This document shows positions 48,516-56,101 of a DNA stretch of 64,000 nucleotides, piece after piece. The position numbers were made by a program, and so were the translations under genes. Numbering within the stretch: position 1 is the first letter of the stretch; each line of letters opens with the position of its first letter. Below the pieces are notes generated by a model that made no database searches, was not told where the DNA came from, and saw only the letters and a list, made by a program, of their open reading frames with translations. Location of the stretch: positions 1-64,000 of the forward strand of contig CAXSFU010000002.1 in the NCBI GenBank assembly GCA_964236695.1, read 5' to 3'. This DNA comes from CAXSEF01 sp964236695 (GTDB lineage: Bacteria > Pseudomonadota > Alphaproteobacteria > Acetobacterales > Acetobacteraceae).

Positions 48516-50303
48516 ATGCACGCCTACCGCACCCACACCTGCGGCCAGCTCCGCGGCCCCGACGCCGGCCAGGAGGCGCGCCTGTCCGGCTGGGTGCACA
48601 GCAAGCGCGACCATGGCGGGCTGCTGTTCGTCGACCTGCGCGACCACTACGGGCTGACGCAGATCGTGTTCGCGCAGGGCACGCCGGCGTTCGACGCGGT
48701 GGACGCGCTGCGGGTGGAGAGCGTGATCACGGTGAGCGGGCAGGTGGTGCTGCGCGAAGGGGCGACGGTGAACCCGAAGCTGCCGACGGGCGAGATCGAG
48801 CTGCGCGCGGCCGACGTGGTGGTGCAGTCGGCCGCCGACGTGCTGCCGATGCAGGTGGCGGGCGGCGAGAGCTTTCCCGACGAGATCCGGCTGCGCTACC
48901 GGTTCCTCGACCTGCGGCGGGAGCGGACGCACCGCAACCTGATGCTGCGCTCGGCGGTGATCGCCAGCCTGCGGGCACGGATGACGGGGCAGGGATTCAC
49001 GGAGTTCCAGACGCCGATCCTGACCGCGTCGAGCCCGGAAGGGGCGCGCGACTTCCTGGTGCCCTCGCGCGTGCATCCGGGGAAGTTCTACGCGCTGCCG
49101 CAGGCGCCGCAGCAGTTCAAGCAGCTGGCGATGGTGGCGGGGTTCGACCGCTACTTCCAGATCGCGCCGTGCTTCCGCGACGAGGCGTCGCGCGCGGACC
49201 GCTCGCCCGGGGAGTTCTACCAGCTCGACCTGGAAATGAGCTTCTGCACCCAGGAGGACGTGTTCGCGGTGCTGGAGCCGGTGATCGGCGGGCTGTTCGA
49301 GGAGTTCGGCGGCGGGCGGGCGGTGGACACGGCGCCGTTCCGGCGGATCGCGTATGAAGAGGCGCTGTTGCGATACGGCAACGACAAGCCGGACCTGCGC
49401 AATCCGCTGCTGATCACGGACGTCACTGAGCACTACGCGGGGTCGGGGTTCGGGCTGTTCGCGAGGATCGCGGCGGCGGGGGGCCTCGTGCGGGCGATCC
49501 CGGCGCCGGGGGCGGGGGCGAACCCGCGCTCGTTCTTCGACAAGCTGAACGCCTGGGCGCGCGAGGGCGGCGCAGGCGGGCTCGGCTACATCACCTTCGA
49601 CGCGGACGGGGCGAAGGGGCCGATCGCGAAGAACCTGGAGCCTGAGCGGGCGGAGGCGATCCGGGTCGCCTGCGGCGTCGGGCCGGGGGACGCGGTGTTC
49701 TTCGCGGCCGGGCCGCACGAGGAGGCGCGCAAGTTCAGCGGCTTGGTGCGCACGCGGGTGGCGGAGGAGCTGGGGCTGGTCGAGCAGGACGCGTTCCGGT
49801 TCTGCTGGGTGGTGGATTTCCCGATGTTCGAGCTGAACGAGGAGACCGGGCGGGTGGACTTCTCCCACAACCCGTTCTCCATGCCGCAGGGAGGGATGGA
49901 GGCGCTGGACACGCAGGACCCGCTGACGATCAAGGCGTTCCAGTACGACATCGTGTGCAACGGCATCGAGCTGAGCAGCGGGGCGATCCGCAACCACCGG
50001 CCGGACATCATGGTCCGCGCGTTCGGGATTGCCGGCTACAGCGAGGCGGACGTGGAGGCGCGGTTCGGGGGGATGCTGGCCGCGTTCCGGTTCGGGGCGC
50101 CGCCGCACGGGGGCTCCGCGCCGGGGATCGACCGGATGGTGATGCTGCTGGCTGACGAGCCGAACATCCGCGAGGTGATCCTGTTCCCGCTCAACCAGGG
50201 GGGCGAGGACCTGATGATGGGGGCGCCGGCGCCGGTGGACGCGGCGCGGCTGCGGGAGCTGTCGCTGAAGGTGGAGCTGGCGCCGAAGGTCAAGGGGGGC
50301 TGA
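48516..50303 (+). CDS. aspS: Aspartyl-tRNA synthetase
   Basis: A 595-residue class II synthetase. The N-terminal anticodon-binding OB fold is RLSGWVHSKRDHGGLLFVDLRDHYG. Motif 2 lies in QIAPCFRDEASRADRSPGEFYQLDLEMSF, and motif 3 is GGSAPGIDRMVMLL. The bacterial insertion domain fills about residues 290-420. Bacterial AspRS of this type in Alphaproteobacteria is often non-discriminating, also charging tRNA-Asn; this cannot be decided from the sequence here. A family A repeat follows the stop. Confidence 0.96.
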   Translation: MHAYRTHTCGQLRGPDAGQEARLSGWVHSKRDHGGLLFVDLRDHYGLTQIVFAQGTPAFDAVDALRVESVITVSGQVVLREGATVNPKLPTGEIELRAADVVVQSAADVLPMQVAGGESFPDEIRLRYRFLDLRRERTHRNLMLRSAVIASLRARMTGQGFTEFQTPILTASSPEGARDFLVPSRVHPGKFYALPQAPQQFKQLAMVAGFDRYFQIAPCFRDEASRADRSPGEFYQLDLEMSFCTQEDVFAVLEPVIGGLFEEFGGGRAVDTAPFRRIAYEEALLRYGNDKPDLRNPLLITDVTEHYAGSGFGLFARIAAAGGLVRAIPAPGAGANPRSFFDKLNAWAREGGAGGLGYITFDADGAKGPIAKNLEPERAEAIRVACGVGPGDAVFFAAGPHEEARKFSGLVRTRVAEELGLVEQDAFRFCWVVDFPMFELNEETGRVDFSHNPFSMPQGGMEALDTQDPLTIKAFQYDIVCNGIELSSGAIRNHRPDIMVRAFGIAGYSEADVEARFGGMLAAFRFGAPPHGGSAPGIDRMVMLLADEPNIREVILFPLNQGGEDLMMGAPAPVDAARLRELSLKVELAPKVKGG

Positions 50304-50308
50304 GGCGG

Positions 50309-50437
50309 GAAGCAAGGAAGGCCAGGGGCTCTGCCCCTGGACCCCGCCAAGGGCGAGCCCTTGGAACCCAATCCTTAAGGGAGGCCGGTCCAGGGGCGCT
50401 GCCCCTGGCGGGTCCAGGGCAGAGCCCTGGCCTTGCT
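50309..50437. repeat. Family A repeat, full copy between aspS and TonB-like gene
   Basis: Full copy: left outer CCAGGGGC/GCCCCTGG (flank ACCCCGCC), inner left CAAGGGC/GCCCTTG, centre CTTAAG, inner right CCAGGGGC/GCCCCTGG, right outer CCAGGGC/GCCCTGG. Convergent context. Confidence 0.9.
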
Positions 50438-50438
50438 T

Positions 50439-51515
50439 CTATTCGCCCAGCCGGAACGTGAACGGCAGCTCCGCGACGCCCGCGACCGGGGTGCCGCCGC
50501 GCAGGGCCGGGGAGAACCGGTAGCCGCGCACGGCATCGAGCGCGGCCTGGTCGAGGGCGGCCGAGCCGCTTCCCTGGGCGATGGAGGCAGAGGCGGTGCG
50601 GCCTTCCGGCGAGACGACGGCGCGCACCACCACGCGGCCCTCGATGCCGCGGCGCCTGGCCTGCTCCGGGTAGGCGGGCTGGACGTTGCCGGCGGCGCCG
50701 GCGAGGGGGCGTGCGGCGACGGTGGGGCCTGCGGGAGGGGCGGGGGCCTGCAAGGGTGCGGGTGCGGGGCGCGCGGCGGTGGCCGGGCCGGGGGTGGCCT
50801 GCGGCGGGGTGACGTCGGCGGCTGGGGCCTGGGTTCGTGCGGCGGGGGTCGGGCGGGCAGGCGGCAGGTGCGGCACGGGGCGCGGCGCGGCGCGGGGACG
50901 CAGCCGGGGCGGCTGCGGGGCGGGCGGTCCCGGCATGGGCGGGGGCGGCGCGACAACGTCCGGGCTCGGCAGGGGCGTGGCGTCCGGCGGCGCGGCGATG
51001 GCGGGAGCGGGCGGAGCAGGCTCGGGTGTCGTGGTGGGCTCTGGCGGCGCGGGCTCGGGGATTGGCGGGGTCGGGGCGGGGTCGGAGGGCGGCGCCGCGG
51101 GGGGGGGCACGGCGGGCGGGGGCGGCAGGGTGGTGGTGGCGGGGTCCTGGGCGGCGGGGGGCGGCCCCCGGGGGGGGGCGGGCGCGGTGTCGCCGGGGGT
51201 GGGCTCGAACACCAGGGGGATGGCGGCCTCGTTGGCCTGGGGGGGCATGGCGCGCGTGGACGCGAGCAGCAGGGCCGCGAGCAGCAGGGCGTGTGCGGCT
51301 GCGGAGGCCAGCAGGGCGGGGCGGCGGCGAGGCGGCGGCGGCCCGGCGAGGCGGAGGCGGGCGGCGCCGTCCAGCCCGGACGGGCCGGCGTCCCAGGCGG
51401 GGCGTCGGGCGGAGGGCGCGGGCGCGGCGCCGGCCGAGGGCACCACCCGCTCGAACGGGGCGAGCCAGGCGCTGTATGGCACGTCGCGGCTTTCGCGCAC
51501 GGCCTGGGTCATCAC
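50439..51515 (-). CDS. TonB-like energy transducer
   Basis: A 358-residue protein with TonB layout: a cytoplasmic N-terminus, one membrane helix (ALLASAAAHALLLAALLLAS, about residues 67-88), a very long Pro/Ala-rich periplasmic spacer (residues 100-270), and a C-terminal TonB domain (VQPAYPEQARRRGIEGRVVVRAVVSPEG...RGYRFSPALRGGTPV). TonB couples the proton gradient to outer-membrane receptors. No exbB/exbD or receptor gene is adjacent. A cytoplasmic leader of 60 residues before the membrane helix is longer than usual. Confidence 0.87.
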   Translation of the reverse strand: MMTQAVRESRDVPYSAWLAPFERVVPSAGAAPAPSARRPAWDAGPSGLDGAARLRLAGPPPPRRRPALLASAAAHALLLAALLLASTRAMPPQANEAAIPLVFEPTPGDTAPAPPRGPPPAAQDPATTTLPPPPAVPPPAAPPSDPAPTPPIPEPAPPEPTTTPEPAPPAPAIAAPPDATPLPSPDVVAPPPPMPGPPAPQPPRLRPRAAPRPVPHLPPARPTPAARTQAPAADVTPPQATPGPATAARPAPAPLQAPAPPAGPTVAARPLAGAAGNVQPAYPEQARRRGIEGRVVVRAVVSPEGRTASASIAQGSGSAALDQAALDAVRGYRFSPALRGGTPVAGVAELPFTFRLGE

Positions 51516-51583
51516 GGCTGGCCCACCGTGTCAGGGGCGGGTCTGGGTGGTGGGAACTGGCCGAAAGGTCGCGGGCCGGAGGG

Positions 51584-51946
51584 TCACGGGCAGGCCATGT
51601 CGGCGTCGCGGATGTCGAAGGTGGTGTCGTGCGTCAGGTCGACCGACTTCTTGACGCACTCGTGGCCCTTCGTGGTCACCGCGCGGACGTCGAACAGGCC
51701 GTGGGCGATGCCCTTGATCGCGAGGCGCTCGGTGGGCTCGACCTGGCCGTCCTTGTCATTGAGCGCCTGGTTGGCGCCCCAGTCGGTGGTGCCGGCGGGC
51801 GCCAGGTAGACGCCGTTCAGGTCGCTGGCCGAGGTGAGGTTGTAGACGAAGAAGCGTTCGGGGCGCGGGGCGTCGGCGGCGTGCGCGGTGGTGGCGGTGG
51901 CCACGAGCACGGCCGCAAGCAGCCAGAAGCGCGGCCTTTGGGCCAT
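51584..51946 (-). CDS. Small periplasmic hypothetical protein
   Basis: A 120-residue protein with a Sec signal (RFWLLAAVLVATATTAHAADA). The mature part (FFVYNLTSASDLNGVYLAPAGTTDWGANQ, then RLAIKGIAHGLFDVRAVTTKGHECVKKSVDL and a final FDIRDADMACP) has two Cys likely forming a disulfide and looks like a small beta-sandwich. The pattern 'N-T-T/S ... DWG.N .. L ... FDVR..D..G..C' recurs in alphaproteobacterial unknown periplasmic proteins. No function can be assigned. Confidence 0.75.
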   Translation of the reverse strand: MAQRPRFWLLAAVLVATATTAHAADAPRPERFFVYNLTSASDLNGVYLAPAGTTDWGANQALNDKDGQVEPTERLAIKGIAHGLFDVRAVTTKGHECVKKSVDLTHDTTFDIRDADMACP

Positions 51947-52180
51947 GGCGGTTCTTCCCCTCGAATGCGTGCCGTCAAGCGGCGTTGGTCGCAGGGTAGT
52001 GCAGGTGCGGCGCGGTTGGAATGCACCGGCGCGGACGGTCGGCCTGGACCGGCAGGGTGGCCACGCCCCGCGCGCCCTGGCCTGCGGAGTCCGGTGCGCG
52101 ACACGGTTCCGGTCAGGGTTTGCGGAGGCGAGGCTTTCGCGGGGGGTGAGGCAGGGCCTCGACCCTGCCCGCCCGTCGGG
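51947..52180. other. Spacer with decayed repeat-like sequence
   Basis: About 230 bp. A segment at 52126-52176 (AGGCGAGGC...GAGGCAGGGCCTCGACCCTG) resembles the right end of a family A copy with degraded stems (GAGGC/GCCTC). Nothing else recognised. Confidence 0.35.
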
Positions 52181-53071
52181 TCACGCGGCGCCGCCCAGGA
52201 AGGCGAAGCGTCCCAGCAGCTCGGCGCGCAGGGCGGAGCGGTCGCCGGGGGACACCGCGATGTCCGCGGCCAGCGTCGCGGGCCGGCCGGACAGCACGAG
52301 GATACGGGTGGCCAGAGTCAGCGCCTGGTCCAGCTCGTGGGTCGCCAGCAGCACGATCGCGCCGGACTCGCGGGCGTGGCCTGCCACGATGCCGCCGAGG
52401 GTGGCGGCCAGGCCGGGGTCGAGGGAGGCGAACGGCTCGTCGAGCACCAGCCACTGCGGGCGGATCGCCAGGGCGCGGGCCAGGGCAACGCGGCGCTGCA
52501 TGCCGAGCGAGAGCGCGGCCGGGCGCATGTCCGCGGTGCCGGAAAGGCCGACCGGGGCGAGCAGGGCGGCGACGGCGGCGTCGTCGAGGGAGGGGGCGAC
52601 CAGGCGCAGGTTGGCGGCCACGCTGAGCCAGGGGGCGAGGCGCGGCTCCTGGAACACCACGCCGGCGGGGCCGGGCGGGCTGATGACGCTGCCCTCGAAG
52701 GCGGGGTCGAGGCCGAGGACGATGCGCAGCAGGGTGCTCTTGCCGGTGCCGGACGGGCCGAAGACGGCGAGCACCTCGCCGGCGGCCGCGTCGAACGCCA
52801 CGGGGCCGAGCACGGCGACGGCGCCGGCGCGGCGCGAGGATTGCGGGGCGGCGTCCGCGGTCCTGGCGCCGCCGGCGCGCCCGGCGGGGTCGGCATCGAG
52901 GCGGGTCGCATCCGGGGCGGCGGCAGGCCCCGCGGTCGTGGGGCCGGGGCGGGCGTCGTCCGGCGCGGCGGCGCGGCGGGGGAACCGGTCGCGCGGCGGG
53001 GCGGCGGGGCTGGCGGCCAGGGCGCCGTAGCGCTTCAGCCGCAGCCGGACCTCAAGCCGCGCGCCAGGCAT
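52181..53071 (-). CDS. NitT/TauT-type ABC transporter ATPase with an internal insertion
   Basis: A 296-residue ATPase. Walker A is FGPSGTGKST (from about residue 104), Q-loop VVFQEPRLAPW, signature LSLGMQRRVALARAL, Walker B WLVLDEPFASLD and H-loop LLATHELDQA. Members normally run straight from LEVRLRLKRYGA into the next strand; here about 66 Ala/Pro-rich residues (about 18-84) separate it from AVAVLGPVAFDAAAGEV. The insert is low-complexity and probably disordered. The signature has LSLGM where LSGGM is usual. It overlaps the permease gene by 20 bp. Confidence 0.85.
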   Translation of the reverse strand: MPGARLEVRLRLKRYGALAASPAAPPRDRFPRRAAAPDDARPGPTTAGPAAAPDATRLDADPAGRAGGARTADAAPQSSRRAGAVAVLGPVAFDAAAGEVLAVFGPSGTGKSTLLRIVLGLDPAFEGSVISPPGPAGVVFQEPRLAPWLSVAANLRLVAPSLDDAAVAALLAPVGLSGTADMRPAALSLGMQRRVALARALAIRPQWLVLDEPFASLDPGLAATLGGIVAGHARESGAIVLLATHELDQALTLATRILVLSGRPATLAADIAVSPGDRSALRAELLGRFAFLGGAA

Positions 53072-53924
53072 TCGCGCGCCGTTCCAGCGGCTGCAGCAGC
53101 GCGGCCTCCACCAGCAGCATCAGGCCGGCGAACACCACGCCGTAGGCCAGGATCGCGGCGACGTCGAAGTCCTGGAAGTACAGGTTGAGGGCGAAGCCGA
53201 CGCCGTTCGGGCGGCCGAGCAGCTCGACGACGAGGACAATCTTCCAGGTGATCGACAGGCCGGAGCGCCCGGCGGCGGCGAGGTAGGGTAGGAGCTGCGG
53301 CAGGACGATGCGGCGCAGGCGGCGGGCGGCGGGGACGCGGAAGGCGGCGGCCATCTCGTCGAGCGCGGGGTCGAGGGCGCGGGCGCCCTCGCGCAGGGTG
53401 ACGATCACGGTGGGCATCTTGGCGACGGTGACGGCGAGCACGGCGGCGGTCTCGTTCAGGCCGATCCAGATGTAGGCGAGCACGACGACCACCAGCACCG
53501 GCAGGTTGAGCGCCACCACCAGCCACGGGTCGATCAGGGCGTCGGCGCGCGCGGAGCGGCCGGCCAGCGTGCCGAGCGCCACGCCGGCGAGCATCGACAG
53601 GGCGAAGGCGGCGGCGACGCGCAGCAGGGTGGCGGCGATGTTGAACGGCATCGAGCCGTCGAGCAGCAGCCGGGCGGCGACGCGCGCCACCGCGAGCGGG
53701 CCGGGGAGCAGCTGCGGCGAGTGGCCGAGGCGGGCGGCGAGCCACCACAGCGCCACCAGCGCCGCCAGCGAGGCGGCGCGGGTGGCGCCGGCCGTGCGGC
53801 CCGGGCCGCCGCGCGCGGCGGGCGCCGCCGGGCCGGAGCCGTCCCAGGCGGGGGCGTCCTCGTCGGCAGCACCTGCGGCGGGGGCGCGGGTCGGCAGGGC
53901 GGCGGTCAGGTTGCGTCCGGCCAG
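53052..53924 (-). CDS. NitT/TauT-type ABC transporter permease
   Basis: A membrane protein of about 290 residues with six segments and the EAA loop DEMAAAFRVPAARRLRRIVLP. It partners the binding protein encoded upstream and the ATPase encoded downstream. No ATG, GTG or TTG in frame lies near the expected start. Two CTG codons do: 53924, about 7 nt after GGAGG and overlapping the upstream gene by 19 bp (used here), and 53909, in a CTGA overlap with the upstream stop. An internal GTG would cut into the first membrane helix. A CTG start is therefore likely. Confidence 0.82.
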   Translation of the reverse strand: MAGRNLTAALPTRAPAAGAADEDAPAWDGSGPAAPAARGGPGRTAGATRAASLAALVALWWLAARLGHSPQLLPGPLAVARVAARLLLDGSMPFNIAATLLRVAAAFALSMLAGVALGTLAGRSARADALIDPWLVVALNLPVLVVVVLAYIWIGLNETAAVLAVTVAKMPTVIVTLREGARALDPALDEMAAAFRVPAARRLRRIVLPQLLPYLAAAGRSGLSITWKIVLVVELLGRPNGVGFALNLYFQDFDVAAILAYGVVFAGLMLLVEAALLQPLERRANAWRAA

Positions 53925-54913
53925 AACACGCCCTCCGGGACGGTGCGCAGCTCGGTGGCCTCGCCCGCCTTCTGCAGGATGTCGAGCACCCGGATGGCGG
54001 CGCTGCGCTGGGCCGCGGCGTCGGGGTGGACGATGCCGGACAGGAAGCGGCGGCGCAGGGCCTCGAACACGGTATCGCCGGCCTCGCCGGGGGGGAGCTG
54101 CATCAGGGGGCGCAGCGCGGTCCACAGCGCGGGCTCGGCGGCGAGGCGGGCCTGCGCCTCGGCGGCGGCGGCCAGGAAGCCGTCGATCGCCGGGCGGTGC
54201 GCCTCGGCCCAGTCGGCGCGGAACACGAAGCCGAGCAGGTCGAGGTCGGCGGGCAGGCCGAGGGCGCGGGCGCAGTCGGCGACGCCCACCGCCTCGCGGA
54301 AGCCCTGGGCCTCCAGGCGGGCCTCGAAGTTCCAGAAGGTGAGCAGGGCGTCCAGCTCGCCCTGCTGCAGCTTGGCGCCGAGCAGCGGCGGCGCGCCGTA
54401 GCTGATCGGGGCGTCGCGGGCGAGGTCGAGGCCCTGCAGGCGGGCGGCGGCCTGCACCAGCAGCCAGGAGCGGTCGTTGGCGCCGCCGGCCACGCCGAGC
54501 CGCCTGCCGCGCAGGTCGGCCAGCGTGCGGACGGGGGAGTCGCGCGCCACCATCACGCCGCCAGCGGCGGCGGAGAACGGCGCGAAGCTCAGCGCGGTGC
54601 CGTCCTGGCGCTGGCGGGCGGCGAACAGCCAGTCGGTCACCGCGACGTCGGCGGAGCGGGCCATCAGCGCCACGCGGGCAGCGTCGTTGCTGGCGAGCAG
54701 CACGGTGTCCAGGGTGAAGCCGTGCGCGGCCTCGAGGCCGAGGGCGCGGATCGTCACCGCAAGCCACTGCACCGTGCCGAACTGCAGGGTGCCGAGGCGC
54801 ACGGTTTGGGCGGCCTGGGCGCGTGCGCCGGCCGGCCGCGCAAGTGCCGCGGGCGCGGCGAGCGCCGTGCGCAGCAGGACGCGCCGCGTCGGGCCGTGTC
54901 GCTCGCTCATCAT
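53906..54913 (-). CDS. ABC transporter substrate-binding protein (SsuA/NitA-like)
   Basis: A 335-residue periplasmic binding protein. The start (MMSERHGPTRRVLLRTALAA) carries an RR motif and a hydrophobic stretch ending ARAQA, possibly a Tat or Sec signal. The mature part has TVRLGTLQFGTVQWLAVTIRA, VALMARSADVAVTDWLFAARQ, VRTLADLRGRRLGVAGGANDRSW and AKLQQGELDALLTFWNFEARL, as in NMT1/SsuA-type proteins for small organic or oxyanion ligands. It is first gene of an importer operon whose start faces the PQQ/Xox genes. The ligand is unknown. Confidence 0.87.
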   Translation of the reverse strand: MMSERHGPTRRVLLRTALAAPAALARPAGARAQAAQTVRLGTLQFGTVQWLAVTIRALGLEAAHGFTLDTVLLASNDAARVALMARSADVAVTDWLFAARQRQDGTALSFAPFSAAAGGVMVARDSPVRTLADLRGRRLGVAGGANDRSWLLVQAAARLQGLDLARDAPISYGAPPLLGAKLQQGELDALLTFWNFEARLEAQGFREAVGVADCARALGLPADLDLLGFVFRADWAEAHRPAIDGFLAAAAEAQARLAAEPALWTALRPLMQLPPGEAGDTVFEALRRRFLSGIVHPDAAAQRSAAIRVLDILQKAGEATELRTVPEGVFWPDAT

Positions 54914-55040
54914 GGTCTCCGTGTCCGCCCCGCCGCGGGAGGGCCGCGGCGGGGCCATCAGGGCCGAGCCTCGCGCGCGACGCAAGGCCTGCGCGACGCG
55001 GCGGCGGCGGTCCCTGCGGGCAGGGCCTCGGTTTGAAATC

Positions 55041-55224
55041 CAGGAAGGAAGGCCAGGGGCTCTGCCCCTGGACCCCGCCAAGGGCAAGCCCTTGGAACCC
55101 TCTCCTTAAGTGAGGCCGGATCCAGGGGCGGCTCCCTCCGGTGGCCTTTCCAACGATCCAGGCGGATCGTCGGAACCTTTGGCCACCTCCGCCTTGCGGG
55201 TCCAGGGCAGAGCCCTGGCATTTT
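55041..55224. repeat. Family A repeat with extra hairpin module
   Basis: Full copy in the divergent spacer: left outer CCAGGGGC/GCCCCTGG (flank ACCCCGCC), inner left CAAGGGC/GCCCTTG, centre CTTAAG. The inner right stem is interrupted by the extra module (55135-55190; stem ACGATCC/GGATCGT). The right outer stem is CCAGGGC/GCCCTGG. Both flanking genes start here. Confidence 0.88.
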
Positions 55225-55350
55225 CCGACCTGGGACACTGCCCCTTGCTGCGCCTGGGCGACGAGGGCGCGCGACAGCGTGGCGCGGGTGCCGGTATGCT
55301 GGGGCAGGGCCGGCCGTCGCGGCGGGCCGCGTGCACGGGGGGGCGAGGCG

Positions 55351-55791
55351 ATGGCGTTCAAGGCATGTGCGGCGGTCCTGCTGGCCGCGTCGATGACGGC
55401 CGCGGTGGCGTTGCCTGCGCAGGCGCAGGGCGCAGCGCCGGCGGCGGGGCAGGGCGGGGAGCCGGCGCTGCCGCAGGCGGGGGCGACGCCGGCCGCGCAG
55501 GCCGGGCCGGCGGACGAGTCCGGCTATCCGGCGTCGGCGCGCAAGGACTACATCCTGGCGTGCGTCAACGTGAACGGCGGCACGGAGGCGGCGCGCAAGT
55601 CCTGCAGCTGCTCGATGGACGTGATCGCCTCGATCCTGCCGTACGAGCGCTACGACCAGGCGGACACCATCCTGCGGATGCGGCGCATGGCGGGCGGCTA
55701 TCTGGCGGGGGAGTTCCGGGTGCAGTCGACGAACCAGACGCTGGACGAGCTGCGCGAGGCGCAGGCGGAGGGCGAGGTGCGCTGCTTCTGA
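55351..55791 (+). CDS. Cys-rich periplasmic protein upstream of pqqA
   Basis: A 146-residue protein with Sec signal (FKACAAVLLAASMTAAVALPAQAQ) and an Ala/Gly/Pro-rich linker to about residue 58. The conserved part starts PASARKDYILACVNVNGG, contains a Cys-Ser-Cys-Ser motif (RKSCSCSMDVIASILPYERY), then DTILRMRRMAGGYLAGEFRV and ends EVRCF. Four Cys suggest disulfides or metal binding. I recall similar proteins in other alphaproteobacterial PQQ/Xox regions but cannot verify this. It lies about 200 bp before pqqA on the same strand and may assist maturation of the periplasmic quinoproteins. Confidence 0.75.
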   Translation: MAFKACAAVLLAASMTAAVALPAQAQGAAPAAGQGGEPALPQAGATPAAQAGPADESGYPASARKDYILACVNVNGGTEAARKSCSCSMDVIASILPYERYDQADTILRMRRMAGGYLAGEFRVQSTNQTLDELREAQAEGEVRCF

Positions 55792-55828
55792 GGACGCGGC
55801 CCCTGCCGCAGGATCACCCGACCGCTTC

Positions 55829-55890
55829 CGGAGGCCGGTCCAGGGGCGCTGCCCCTGGCGGGTCCAGGGCAGAGCCCTGGCCTTGCTTCC
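55829..55890. repeat. Family A repeat, right-half copy before pqqA
   Basis: Right half only: inner stem CCAGGGGC/GCCCCTGG and outer stem CCAGGGC/GCCCTGG, joined by GCGGGT and ending CCTTGCTT. The pqqA promoter region begins just after it. Confidence 0.82.
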
Positions 55891-55902
55891 CCCGCCCACC
55901 TC

Positions 55903-55931
55903 TCGACGTTGCCCCTGCCGATTGCTATATG
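55903..55931 (+). promoter_or_regulatory. Candidate sigma-70-like promoter of pqqA
   Basis: TCGACG (four of six to TTGACA) and TATATG separated by 17 bp, ending about 58 bp upstream of the pqqA ATG. This AT-containing -10 box stands out in GC-rich DNA. Prediction by eye only. Confidence 0.35.
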
Positions 55932-55989
55932 CACGGCAGCGCGACGCCCTTTCCGGGACAATTCGCGCGTAAACAAGGGGGATACTCTC

Positions 55990-56067
55990 ATGGCCTGGAC
56001 CGTTCCGACGATCCGCGAAGTCTGCGTTGCGCTCGAGATCAACGGCTACATGCCCAGCGAGTTCTGA
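55990..56067 (+). CDS. pqqA: PQQ precursor peptide
   Basis: A 25-residue peptide (MAWTVPTIREVCVALEINGY, then MPSEF). Glu16 and Tyr20 occupy the conserved E-x3-Y positions and are the two residues crosslinked and converted into PQQ. A ribosome site (AAGGGGG) lies about 9 nt upstream of the ATG. It heads the pqqA-B-CD-E gene cluster; the gene is too short for routine ORF finding. Confidence 0.95.
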   Translation: MAWTVPTIREVCVALEINGYMPSEF

Positions 56068-56101
56068 GCAGGGCTTTCCCCCGGACCCCAGGGTCGCGTT
56101 C

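Noticed and set aside
47064..50315. Long minus-strand open frame (1083 codons) opposite aspS and GT87 copy 3
   Set aside because: Shadow of aspS and the membrane protein; Arg/His/Pro-rich, no recognisable domain.
56027..56101. Upstream TTG extension of pqqB overlapping pqqA
   Set aside because: The added residues (MRSRSTATCPASSEQ...) match no PqqB and overlap the pqqA peptide; a start at 56102 gives the normal N-terminus.
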